A stretch of DNA of 64,000 bases from positions 186,001 through 250,000 of the forward strand of contig CAMBLM010000001.1 in assembly GCA_945868475.1 (NCBI GenBank), given 5' to 3'. The position numbers and the translations under genes were made by a program. The stretch comes from an uncultured Ruminococcus sp. (GTDB lineage Bacteria; Bacillota; Clostridia; Oscillospirales; Ruminococcaceae). Positions within the stretch are counted from its first letter, which is position 1. Every line of letters starts with the position of its first letter. Positions 26,968-36,441 of the stretch are shown here, piece by piece. The notes beneath the pieces were generated by a model that saw only the letters and a list, made by a program, of their open reading frames with translations, was not told where the DNA came from and did not search any database.

Positions 26968-27069
26968 TACTAAGCACTGTTTAGTATAAATTTGAAAAAA
27001 ATCAAGCCGATATCTTGGATATATTGAATTCTGGCACAGACTTTTACTGTATTTTATTGGTGTTTGGTA
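26968..27069. mobile_element. MITE-A copy 4
   Basis: It is 102 bp with slightly diverged tips (TACTAAGCACTG and GGTGTTTGGTA) and TTA at 26965-26967 and 27070-27072. It belongs to the GGAAAAAATC-like subtype (AAAAAAATCAAGCCG). It lies upstream of the SPFH gene's promoter. Confidence 0.85.
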
Positions 27070-27105
27070 TTATTACGGAAAATATTAATTTTCAGTGTAA
27101 AATTA

Positions 27106-27133
27106 TTTACTTTTCGACAAAATATGGTATAAT
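27106..27133 (+). promoter_or_regulatory. Probable promoter of the SPFH gene
   Basis: TTTACT, a 16-base spacer and TATAAT (27128-27133) lie about 50 bases before the start. Confidence 0.6.
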
Positions 27134-27183
27134 ATGATATATAGACGAATTTCGGACTATTTTATTTGAAAGGAAGCGAATGT

Positions 27184-28803
27184 ATGAATTTTCTTTTGAA
27201 CCACACAGGTGTACTTCTCGGAATAATTATTGCAGTCGTTGTAATAATTATTTTGGCTTCGGGTTATGTTAAAGCACCGCCCGATAAGGCTTATATCATT
27301 TCTGGTATCGGCAAGAAAGCAAGAGTCGTTATCGGAAAAGCTTCGATAAAAATACCGTTTTTCGAGCGTCTTGATAAGCTTGATCTCAGCCTTATGTCCG
27401 TCGATGTAAAAACAGCCTCCGCTGTACCGACTGCGGACTATATCAACATTATGGTCGATGCAGCCGTAAACGTAAAGGTCGCACTTGATCCCGATGGATT
27501 GAGCCTTGCGCAGCAGAACTTTCTTAACAAGGATAAAGCTTATATCGTTGGCGTTGCAAGAGAGGTCCTCGAGGGAAATATGCGTGAGATCGTCGGAACG
27601 ATGGAGCTTCGGGATATGGTTTCCAACCGTCAGAAATTTGCCGATAAGGTTAAGGAAAACGCTGCGCCCGACCTTGCGAAAATGGGTCTTGACGTTGTTT
27701 CGTTCAATGTTCAGAATTTCACTGACTCGCAGGGCGTTATCGATAACCTCGGTATCGATAATATTTCAAAGATACAAAAGGACGCTTCCATTGCACGTGC
27801 AGTTGCTGACAGAGATGTAGCCGTTGCAAGAGCAAACGCCGAAAAGGAAGCAAACGATGCAAAGGTCGCTGCTAACCTTGAGATCGCGACAAAGCAGAAT
27901 GACCTTGCCATCAAGCAGGCAGAGCTTAAAAAGGCTTCCGATATCAAGAAAGCTGAAGCCGATGCAGCTTATACTATCCAGCAGGAGGAACAGCGCAAGC
28001 AGATCGAAATTACTACCGCTAATGCAAACATTGCCCGTCAGGAAAAGGAAGTTGAGCTTGAAACGCAGAAGATCGCAATTCAGGAACGCCGTCTTGATGC
28101 AGAAGTAAGAAAGCAGGCGGAAGCAAAGAAGTTTGAACAGCAGCAGCGCGCCGACGCCGACCTCTACACCCGTCAGAAAGAGGCGGAAGCTAAAAAATAC
28201 GAAGATGTGCAGAATGCCGAGGCAGAACTTGCAGTTAAGCAGAAAGAAGCCGAAGCTATGTATTACCTCGCTGAACAGTCGGCAAAAGCCACAAAAGCAC
28301 AGGCCGACGCTTCGCGATATTCAGCCGAGCAGTCCGCCGAGGGTATCAGAGCAAAGGGCTATGCCGAAGCCGAAGCAGTCAGAGCGAAGGCTCTCGCCGA
28401 AGCTGAGGGTCTTGACAAGAAAGCCGAAGCTATGCAGAAAATGCAGGAAGCGGCGATCTTGCAGATGTATTTTGAAAAGCTTCCTGAAATCGCAAAAGCT
28501 GTTGCAGAACCTCTTGCCAATATCGATACAATTACAATGTACGGCGAGGGCAATACCTCAAAGCTTGTGAGCGATATAACAGCATCGACAAATCAGATCT
28601 CAAACGGCCTGCTTGACGGAATGGGTATTTCGCTCAAAGACCTCATGAACAGTCTGCTCGCAGGCAGAGCTATCGGCGCAGGAATCGGCGCAGCTATACC
28701 GCCTGCTCAGATGTCTGATAAACCTGATACTGTTGATGGACCTGCCGAGGTCAAAAAAGAACCTGCAAAAGAACCTGTTACTACAGCAAATCCGGCAGAG
28801 TAA
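27184..28803 (+). CDS. SPFH/flotillin-like membrane scaffold protein
   Basis: This 539-residue protein has one N-terminal membrane helix (about residues 6-24) and an SPFH/Band 7 domain (about 28-205: PPDKAYIISGIGKKARVVIGKAS, DAAVNVKV, LEGNMREIVGTMELRDM). A long Ala/Glu/Lys-rich coiled coil (about 210-420) and a tail ending VTTANPAE follow. This is the flotillin plan; flotillins organise membrane microdomains and oligomerise through the coiled coil. ATG at 27184 follows AAAGGAAG; the frame extends to a TTG at 27166 that would include that site. No NfeD gene is adjacent. The stop codon TAA at 28801-28803 is also the left target copy of a MITE-A insertion. Confidence 0.87.
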   Translation: MNFLLNHTGVLLGIIIAVVVIIILASGYVKAPPDKAYIISGIGKKARVVIGKASIKIPFFERLDKLDLSLMSVDVKTASAVPTADYINIMVDAAVNVKVALDPDGLSLAQQNFLNKDKAYIVGVAREVLEGNMREIVGTMELRDMVSNRQKFADKVKENAAPDLAKMGLDVVSFNVQNFTDSQGVIDNLGIDNISKIQKDASIARAVADRDVAVARANAEKEANDAKVAANLEIATKQNDLAIKQAELKKASDIKKAEADAAYTIQQEEQRKQIEITTANANIARQEKEVELETQKIAIQERRLDAEVRKQAEAKKFEQQQRADADLYTRQKEAEAKKYEDVQNAEAELAVKQKEAEAMYYLAEQSAKATKAQADASRYSAEQSAEGIRAKGYAEAEAVRAKALAEAEGLDKKAEAMQKMQEAAILQMYFEKLPEIAKAVAEPLANIDTITMYGEGNTSKLVSDITASTNQISNGLLDGMGISLKDLMNSLLAGRAIGAGIGAAIPPAQMSDKPDTVDGPAEVKKEPAKEPVTTANPAE

Positions 28804-28903
28804 TACTAAACACCAATAAAATACAGGAAAAAATCTGCGCCGAAATCACATATATCCAAAATTGCCGGCTTGATTTTTTCCAAATTTTAAATTGTGTTTA
28901 GTA
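28804..28903. mobile_element. MITE-A copy 5, inserted at the SPFH stop codon
   Basis: It is exactly 100 bp, TACTAAACACCAATAAAA to AAATTGTGTTTAGTA, of the GGAAAAAATC subtype. The TAA target copies are 28801-28803 (the stop codon of the preceding gene) and 28904-28906. Its palindrome now forms the start of the gene's 3' untranslated region. Confidence 0.93.
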
Positions 28904-28921
28904 TAAATACATAAAATAAAT

Positions 28922-28963
28922 GCTCCGCAATTCGCATAGATCGTGAATTGCGGAGCGTTTTTT
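28922..28963. terminator. Bidirectional terminator between convergent genes
   Basis: GCTCCGCAATTC and GAATTGCGGAGC form a perfect 12-bp stem, followed by GTTTTTTA on the plus strand. It serves the SPFH gene and, less strongly, the CheW-like gene on the minus strand. Confidence 0.88.
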
Positions 28964-29807
28964 ACTTTTCACTCGGAATATCGTGTTCAGTCTTTGCAAT
29001 TATCTTTTTATCATCAATTACAAGAATATCATCGTTTACGCGATTGTTCCGTGCCACACCCGTGAAATAGGGCGAAGCAAATATCCTGTCCATGTTGTTT
29101 CTGCCGCTTACGGGCGTGATCCTGTCAACGGCAAGAACCTTGTCCACAACTATAGCAGCATTTCCTGCCGCAGAGTTGAATGTCACCATAGTTTCGCGGA
29201 AAAATGTCTTGTAACGGCGTTTTGCTTCGTCCATAATGTTGACTATTTCCGGAACATATTCATCAAAAACCATGTTCATAAGCTCTGTTAACTTGCGGCT
29301 TTTGTCGGGGGAGTTGGGACGTTTGCGTATCTCTGCTATCTTTTCGGCTGTCTGATGAAGTTCTTCGTGCGGCTTTTCGACTTTGTGCAGAGAATAATCG
29401 GAGTTGTAGGGGTTTTTCTTGAATTCATCATACCATTTGCCGAACGCGCATTTGTGAGGGTCGGTCGTGAGCGTGAATTCTTCACCTGATTCAACACAGC
29501 GTTTCAATTCGTTAGCCCAGTTGAGATGATCCTGCTCGCGTGCTTCAAGCATAGCAGTGAAATCGGCACATTCCTTTTCAAGTGACTGATAACCGAATAA
29601 GCTTCGCATATCAATAACGGGGTAGACTTCACCGCGAATGTCAACGATGCCGCGATATTCGGACGGTGCATCGGGGACGGGCGTTAAATTATCGGGCGGA
29701 ACGAGTATCCCCGTAACAAATTCCGTGTTGATGGCATATGTAAAACCATTGAGTGAAAAAATCAGCCAGGGAAGGTCATTGCTGAGAATTCCATTATTGT
29801 CTTCCAT
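28962..29807 (-). CDS. CheW-like protein with an inserted zinc-binding CZB domain
   Basis: This 281-residue cytoplasmic protein has a CheW fold in two parts: residues about 12-75 (WLIFSLNGFTYAINTEFVTGIL, YRGIVDIRGEVYPVIDMRSLFG) and about 205-270 (AAIVVDKVLAVDRITPV, FTGVARNNRVNDDILVIDDKKII). Between them lies a CZB-type four-helix domain with its likely zinc ligands: His in REQDHLNWANEL (about 90), Cys in DPHKCAFGKWYDEF (about 120), and His residues in KPHEELH (about 147). CheW links chemoreceptors to CheA, and CZB domains bind zinc and sense hypochlorite or zinc. ATG at 29807 follows GGAGG by eight bases; the ATG at 29822 lies before that site. No other chemotaxis gene is present nearby. Confidence 0.82.
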   Translation of the reverse strand: MEDNNGILSNDLPWLIFSLNGFTYAINTEFVTGILVPPDNLTPVPDAPSEYRGIVDIRGEVYPVIDMRSLFGYQSLEKECADFTAMLEAREQDHLNWANELKRCVESGEEFTLTTDPHKCAFGKWYDEFKKNPYNSDYSLHKVEKPHEELHQTAEKIAEIRKRPNSPDKSRKLTELMNMVFDEYVPEIVNIMDEAKRRYKTFFRETMVTFNSAAGNAAIVVDKVLAVDRITPVSGRNNMDRIFASPYFTGVARNNRVNDDILVIDDKKIIAKTEHDIPSEK

Positions 29808-30029
29808 TTCAGATTCCTCCATAAAAATATACTATATTAATTATAGCAAAAAATGTTCAAGTTTGCAAATACTTTTTGAATAATTCACGATATATTAACA
29901 TATAAAACGTTAAAATCGAAAAAAAGAAGCTTTTTGAATTGACTTTTGTCGAAAAAAGATGTAAAATATAATGTAGTGTTATAAGAAAAGGCGAAAAAGA
30001 AAGTTTTTTGGGAAATTTCTGAAAAAAGC
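29808..30029. other. AT-rich intergenic stretch between divergent genes
   Basis: No gene is visible. The minus-strand frame at 29885-30106 has no binding site and is Phe-rich, as chance frames in AT-rich DNA are. Confidence 0.5.
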
Positions 30030-30058
30030 TTGACAAGCCTGCCTGAATCTGATATAAT
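30030..30058 (+). promoter_or_regulatory. Promoter of rpsF-ssb-rpsR
   Basis: Perfect TTGACA, 17-base spacer and TATAAT, about 65 bases before rpsF. Confidence 0.92.
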
Positions 30059-30123
30059 ACTAATGTTATCCTTGCTCATACTAATTTGATGTGTGAGTAA
30101 ATCCAAGAGGAGGTGTATTTATA

Positions 30124-30414
30124 ATGGCAAAGTTAAACGAATCTTACGAGGCCATGGTAATCTACAGCTTGACAAACGGTGAGGACGCTGCTAAGGCACT
30201 TATCGAAAAGTTCAAGGGTATGATCGAAGCTAACGGCACACTCGAAAGCGTTGACGAGTGGGGCAAGAAGAAGCTTGCTTACGAGATCGACGACCAGGCA
30301 GAGGGCTACTATGTTCTCTACACATTCAATGCAAAGCCTGAGTTTCCTGCAGAATTCGAGCGTGTACTCAAGATCACAGACGGCGTTATGCGTTGCCTCG
30401 TTACTGTAAAGTAA
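30124..30414 (+). CDS. rpsF: 30S ribosomal protein S6
   Basis: S6 binds S18 and 16S rRNA in the platform of the small subunit. The 96-residue protein starts MAKLNESYEAMVIYSLTNGED and has the signature VDEWGKKKLAYEIDDQAEGYYVLYTF, ending with VLKITDGVMRCLVTVK. An AAGAGGAGG site precedes the ATG. It heads the conserved rpsF-ssb-rpsR operon and is followed by ssb after 24 bases. Confidence 0.97.
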   Translation: MAKLNESYEAMVIYSLTNGEDAAKALIEKFKGMIEANGTLESVDEWGKKKLAYEIDDQAEGYYVLYTFNAKPEFPAEFERVLKITDGVMRCLVTVK

Positions 30415-30438
30415 TGATTGACAGGGAGGTTGATTATA

Positions 30439-30957
30439 TTGCTTAATTCTTGTGCGATCAATAAGGTCATTCTTATGGGTAGACTTACTCAGAACCCTGA
30501 GTTAAGACAAGCTCCGAGTGGTGCCAGCACTTGTCGTTTTACAGTTGCTGTTGACAGAGGAATGAACAGTTCTACAAATGAACGTCAGACCGATTTCATC
30601 ACAGTAAATGCATGGGACAAAAATGCTGAGTTTGCCAGCCGTTACCTTACAAAAGGACGTTTGGTGCTTGTTGAAGGAAATCTCAGAACAGGTTCTTATG
30701 ATGACCGTAATCACCCTGATGTAAAGCATTATACTTGTGAAGTAATGGCTGAAAGAATTTCTTTCGGCGAAACAAAATCCTCACAGGATCATAATGCCGG
30801 CGGATATGCTCCACAGCAGTTTTCTCAGCCGCAGTACAGCCAGCCTCAGTATAGTCAGCAGCCTGCGCAGCAGCCTCAGAATAACCAGCAGGGTTTCTCT
30901 GTAGGCGACCTTAGTGATTTTGAAGAAGTGATCGGAAACAACGAATTGCCTTTCTGA
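30439..30957 (+). CDS. ssb: Single-stranded DNA-binding protein
   Basis: SSB coats single-stranded DNA during replication, repair and recombination. The 172-residue protein has an OB fold at residues about 1-105 (INKVILMGRLTQNPELRQ, CRFTVAVDR, DFITVNAWDKNAEFASRYLTKGRLVLVEGNL), then a Gln/Pro/Tyr-rich flexible linker, and the acidic C-terminal tip ending NELPF that recruits partner proteins. The start is a TTG at 30439, nine bases after AGGGAGG, which gives MLNSCAINKVIL as in other SSBs; the open frame begins earlier at 30418. It lies between rpsF and rpsR. Confidence 0.95.
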   Translation: MLNSCAINKVILMGRLTQNPELRQAPSGASTCRFTVAVDRGMNSSTNERQTDFITVNAWDKNAEFASRYLTKGRLVLVEGNLRTGSYDDRNHPDVKHYTCEVMAERISFGETKSSQDHNAGGYAPQQFSQPQYSQPQYSQQPAQQPQNNQQGFSVGDLSDFEEVIGNNELPF

Positions 30958-31003
30958 TCGCATCACTAATTTTTGATCATATTTTAAACAGGAGGTTATT
31001 ATC

Positions 31004-31255
31004 ATGGAGAAAGATAGAGAGAGATCTCCTCGCGGCGGCATGAAGAGAACCCGTAAAAAGGTTTGTATGTTCTGCGCTGACAGAGTAGAGAAGATCGACT
31101 ATAAAGATGTTCAGAGACTTAAGAAGTGCATGACTGAAAGATCTAAGATCCTTCCAAGACGTGTAACAGGTACTTGCGCATATCACCAGAGAGAGCTTAC
31201 AAAGGCTATCAAGAGAGCAAGATATATCGCACTCGTTCCTTACGTTTCTGACTAA
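31004..31255 (+). CDS. rpsR: 30S ribosomal protein S18, Cys-containing form
   Basis: S18 pairs with S6 on the platform of the small subunit. The 83-residue protein has [53 protein letters not shown] (listed in part for its four Cys residues), that is, the zinc-binding C+ form with CxxC, a lone Cys and a later Cys. It starts at 31004, nine bases after AGGAGG. A strong terminator follows. Confidence 0.97.
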   Translation: MEKDRERSPRGGMKRTRKKVCMFCADRVEKIDYKDVQRLKKCMTERSKILPRRVTGTCAYHQRELTKAIKRARYIALVPYVSD

Positions 31256-31269
31256 TTAAGATTTTTTTA

Positions 31270-31301
31270 AACCGCTTCTGATTTCAGAAGCGGTTTTTTT
31301 A
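31270..31301 (+). terminator. Terminator of the rpsF-ssb-rpsR operon
   Basis: AACCGCTTCTG and CAGAAGCGGTT form a perfect 11-bp stem with an ATTT loop, followed by at least six T residues. Confidence 0.95.
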
Positions 31302-31385
31302 TGTTTAATGTTAATTAAATTATATTAAGCAGATTACATTGTAAAAAAATCGGCAATAATAATGAAATATTTTTGGAATAAAGTG

Positions 31386-31414
31386 TTGCAATTTGGTTTA
31401 TTTTACGTTATAAT
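31386..31414 (+). promoter_or_regulatory. Promoter of the interrupted lipoprotein gene
   Basis: TTGCAA, 17-base spacer and TATAAT (31409-31414) lie about 33 bases before the start of the broken gene. Confidence 0.75.
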
Positions 31415-31446
31415 GGTAAATATAAACTTACGTTATAGGAGAGTAT

Positions 31447-32260
31447 ATGAAAGAATTAAAACGTTCATTATTATGTTATGCGCTTGCGTTTTCCGTAATT
31501 TTTTCTTTATGTGGGTGTAATACTAAACACCAATAAAACTATAGACAAAAAATCGTCGCATAATCAATATATGCAAGATTACGCTCGATTTTTTGTATAG
31601 TTTTTAATTGGTGTTTAGTATAAGAACAAAACCTCGGAATATGCTGAAACGACAACTATTTCCGAAACAACGGTTTCAGAAGCAACAACGCAAACAACAT
31701 CTGAAACAACAGCGAAATATTCGGAAGAAGAACTGGAAAAGTTGGCTCAGGATATGCCTGAAATAATATTTGTTATGTCACATCAACAGGGTGACGGAAA
31801 TATTATGGGCTGTTATGTAATGAATACAGGGGAAATGAAGCTTTTCGATTATCGAAGCATAGCTCCCGATGAGGTTTATGATTTTAAGGATATTTACGAG
31901 CAAATTGAGGAAGCTCATTGTGATAGGTTAGAACCTCTAAATTATATTGGATATGAAGAACGCTTGATAACTGAAGAACAACTGCCTAAATTGTCACAGG
32001 AAGAGGTGATAGGTTATTATAAAAGGCTGCTTCAGATAGAAGGCGATGCAGAATATATAAAGTGGGGGTGGAAACTTGATTACGGAGGATTAAAAAAGCT
32101 ATATGGTATCAAGAAGAATGAGCGCGGAGAAAAAGAATGTATTCTTTTAAGTGGGTGTGGAATTGATTCAGAATATGATCATATCGATCCTGAGGCTACA
32201 AAAATATATATAGAGTTTTCACATATTATGCCGGATTTTGATGCTAATGCGGCACCATAA
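31447..32260 (+). pseudogene. Lipoprotein gene interrupted by MITE-A copy 6
   Basis: Translation from ATG 31447 (after AGGAG) gives a lipoprotein signal, MKELKRSLLCYALAFSVIF then SLCGC, and stops inside the inserted element at 31532. If 31521-31620 and one TAA copy are removed, the frame runs on without a stop as C-K-N-K-T-S-E-Y and continues through a Thr/Glu-rich linker and an acidic domain to the stop at 32260 (about 236 residues). The mature part (LAQDMPEIIFVMSHQQGDGN, EEVIGYYKRLL) is not one I recognise. The plan matches the lipoproteins at 5386-7115. The distal piece retains an open frame from 31624 but has no signal peptide of its own. Confidence 0.85.
31521..31620. mobile_element. MITE-A copy 6, inside a lipoprotein gene
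   Basis: It is exactly 100 bp, TACTAAACACCAATAAAA to TTAATTGGTGTTTAGTA, of the CTATAGACAAA subtype. TAA target copies are at 31518-31520 and 31621-31623. Confidence 0.95.
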
Positions 32261-32280
32261 AAGAAAGTGGAGGATCAAAT

Positions 32281-32671
32281 ATGAGAATTGAAAAATTAAA
32301 AAAATATATTAACAGAACAATATCCGGGGTTATTGCAGTACTGCTGTGCCTGATCTTATTTCCGGATATTTCATCGACAGCAGAGGAAACAAAGAAAATA
32401 CTTACTTACAGTAACTATGCAATTGAATACAATGTTGTTAATGCATGGGGGAACAGCGAGAACATAGAAATAAAGCTTACAAACACAGGCAGTGAAACGA
32501 TTTATACTAAACACCAATTAAAAACTATACAAAAAATCAAGCAAAAACTCTGATATATGGATTTTGCGCAGATTTTTTGTCTATAGTTTTATTGGTGTTT
32601 AGTATTACAATTGGGCACTGGGTTTTAATGCTGATGGCGAGATATCCGGTTACGTTTCGACCCAAAGCATA
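32281..32671 (+). pseudogene. Secreted protein with a CBM-like module, interrupted by MITE-A copy 7
   Basis: The gene starts at 32281 after GGAGG and encodes a signal anchor (ISGVIAVLLCLILFPDISSTA) followed by NYAIEYNVVNAWGNSENIEIKLTNTGSETI, cut by the element at 32505. Removing 32505-32604 and one TTA copy restores T-I-Y-N-W-A-L-G-F-N-A-D-G-E-I in frame, then a stop at 32669-32671. The pattern (NVVNxWG, IxLTNTG, NWxLxFxxxGEI) is that of CBM2-like beta-sandwich modules in ruminococcal secreted proteins. Even without the insertion the gene encodes only about 96 residues, so a larger protein was probably truncated first. The motif call is by eye. Confidence 0.7.
32505..32604. mobile_element. 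MITE-A copy 7, inside a CBM-like gene
   Basis: It is exactly 100 bp, TACTAAACACCAATTAAAA to TTTTATTGGTGTTTAGTA, in the opposite orientation to copy 1 (its interior is the reverse complement of copy 1). TTA target copies are at 32502-32504 and 32605-32607. Confidence 0.95.
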
Positions 32672-32672
32672 T

Positions 32673-32710
32673 AAAAAGGCTGTACAGCGAAAAACTGTAC
32701 AGCCTTTTTA
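32673..32710. terminator. Bidirectional terminator before groEL's end
   Basis: AAAAAGGCTGTACAG and CTGTACAGCCTTTTT form a long perfect stem, with T residues on either strand. It ends groES-groEL on the minus strand and the broken gene on the plus strand. Confidence 0.92.
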
Positions 32711-32732
32711 ATTACGAATTACGCATTAAGCA

Positions 32733-34385
<1,653 letters not shown>

Positions 34386-34395
34386 TCAGATGAAA

Positions 34396-34680
<285 letters not shown>

Positions 34681-34731
34681 TTAAGACTCCTCCTTAGATT
34701 ATATAGTATTAGCAATGTTATCATCACTCTG

Positions 34732-34758
34732 TTAGCACTCTTACTTCCTGAGTGCTAA
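34732..34758 (-). promoter_or_regulatory. CIRCE operator (HrcA site) of groES-groEL
   Basis: TTAGCACTC, nine bases, GAGTGCTAA: a perfect match to the CIRCE consensus. It lies between the promoter and groES, starting about five bases after the -10 box. Confidence 0.97.
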
Positions 34759-34762
34759 ATAT

Positions 34763-34790
34763 ATTTTACCATATTCATATAGAAAATCAA
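34763..34790 (-). promoter_or_regulatory. Promoter of groES-groEL
   Basis: On the minus strand TTGATT (34785-34790), a 16-base spacer and TAAAAT (34763-34768) precede CIRCE. Confidence 0.75.
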
Positions 34791-34956
34791 GTGCTTTCAC
34801 ATATTTTTCTCAAAACTTTAGCAATATGCACAATTAATTCTATAAATATGCTATGTAAATATAAAATATGCCAAATATCTGAGCCTTTTTACGGTTAAGT
34901 TTCGTTAATACTCAATATAATGCCTGATTTTATATAGATAATACTATTATAGAATA

Positions 34957-34995
34957 AAAAACTGCCGCCCGAGTATGACCCGAGCAGCAGTCCTT
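34957..34995 (-). terminator. Terminator of pgk
   Basis: On the minus strand ACTGCTGCTCGGG and CTCGGGCGGCAGT pair (with G-U pairs) and are followed by TTTTTTATT. Confidence 0.85.
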
Positions 34996-35018
34996 ATAAA
35001 TTCTTGTTTCAGAAGCAA

Positions 35019-36245
35019 TCACTTCTTGTCAGCGATAACATCAACGCCGGGGAGTACCTTGCCTTCGAGGTATTCGAGGGAAGCACCGCCGCCTGTGGAG
35101 ATGTGGCTCATCTTGTCGGAGAAGCCGAGCTGGATTACAGCAGCAGCAGAGTCACCGCCGCCGATGATAGTTGTAGCGTCTGTATCAGCGAGAGCCTGAG
35201 CAACAGCGATTGTACCTGCTGCGAGTGTTGGGTTCTCGAATACGCCCATAGGTCCGTTCCAAACAACTGTCTTAGCTGTCTTTACAGCGTCAGCGAAGAG
35301 AGCTCTTGTCTTTTCACCGATATCAAGACCTTCCTTGTCAGCAGGGATCTTGTCAGAGTCAACAGTCTGAACTTCGATAGGAGCATCGATAGGATCAGGG
35401 AAACCTGCAGCAACTACTGTGTCGATAGGAAGAAGAAGCTTCTTGCCGTTCTTTTCAGCCTTAGCCATCATTTCCTTGCAGTATTCGATCTTTTCATCGT
35501 CAACGAGGGAAAGACCAACTTCGTAGCCCTTAGCCTTGAGGAATGTGTAAGCCATACCGCCGCCGATGATGAGTGTGTCGCACTTTTCGAGGAGGTTGGA
35601 GATAACGTTGAGCTTGTCAGCAACCTTAGCACCGCCGAGGATAGCAACGAAAGGACGAACAGGGTTCTCAACTGCATTTCCGAGATACTGGATCTCCTTC
35701 TGCATGAGGTAGCCTACTGCTGTTTCCTTTACGAACTTTGTAACGCCTGCTGTGGAAGCGTGTGCACGGTGAGCAGAACCGAAAGCGTCCATAACGAATA
35801 CCTGATCGTCAACGAGATCAGCGAGTTCCTTTGAGAGGTTTTCGCCGTTCTTTGTTTCATCAGCACCTCTGAATCTTGTGTTCTGGAGAACAACGATATC
35901 GCCGTCAGCCATTTCAGCAACAGCCTTCTTAGCGTTCTCGCCAACTACTGTATCGTCAGCAGCAAAAGTAACCTTAGTGCCGGGGAGGAGTTCTGCAAGT
36001 CTGTCTGCAGCGGGCTTGAGGGAGAACTTGTCCTCAGGACCGTTCTTAGGCTTGCCAAGGTGAGAGCAAAGTACGACCTTGCCGCCGTCAGCTACGAGCT
36101 TCTTGATAGTTGGAAGTGCAGCTGTGATTCTGTTATCATTAGTGATCTTGCCGTCCTTGAGAGGAACGTTGAAGTCAACTCTTACGAGTACCTTCTTACC
36201 CTTTACGTTAATGTCGTCAACCGAAACTTTGTTTAATCCTGCCAT
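35019..36245 (-). CDS. pgk: Phosphoglycerate kinase
   Basis: PGK makes ATP and 3-phosphoglycerate from 1,3-bisphosphoglycerate in glycolysis. The 408-residue protein has the signature [18 protein letters not shown], the basic patch residues in [10 protein letters not shown] and [19 protein letters not shown], the nucleotide-binding [15 protein letters not shown], and [19 protein letters not shown] near the C-terminus. Codon use is strongly biased toward abundant codons. The start at 36245 ([11 protein letters not shown]) follows AAAGGATG. It is monocistronic, with no gapA or tpi next to it. Confidence 0.98.
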   Translation of the reverse strand: MAGLNKVSVDDINVKGKKVLVRVDFNVPLKDGKITNDNRITAALPTIKKLVADGGKVVLCSHLGKPKNGPEDKFSLKPAADRLAELLPGTKVTFAADDTVVGENAKKAVAEMADGDIVVLQNTRFRGADETKNGENLSKELADLVDDQVFVMDAFGSAHRAHASTAGVTKFVKETAVGYLMQKEIQYLGNAVENPVRPFVAILGGAKVADKLNVISNLLEKCDTLIIGGGMAYTFLKAKGYEVGLSLVDDEKIEYCKEMMAKAEKNGKKLLLPIDTVVAAGFPDPIDAPIEVQTVDSDKIPADKEGLDIGEKTRALFADAVKTAKTVVWNGPMGVFENPTLAAGTIAVAQALADTDATTIIGGGDSAAAVIQLGFSDKMSHISTGGGASLEYLEGKVLPGVDVIADKK

Positions 36246-36441
36246 TGGTATGACATCCTTTCGTAATAAATTTGATTAGAGTTCAAGACCGAACGCAGAC
36301 GCTTTAAACCGTCTGCACCCAAATGTCTTAAACTATACAATACTATTTTATATCATTTCGGCAGATTTTTCAAGCCCTTTTGCAAAATTTTTATATAAAC
36401 GGCTGATAATTTTATCTAAAATCGGAGTAAACTTCGTAAAA

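Noticed and set aside
32281-32553. A 90-codon frame as a small intact gene
   Set aside because: Its last 15 or so codons come from the MITE-A insertion; the real frame continues beyond the element.
35004-35834. A 276-codon plus-strand open frame
   Set aside because: It is antisense to pgk. The length comes from the biased codon use of pgk, which removes stops from the opposite strand.
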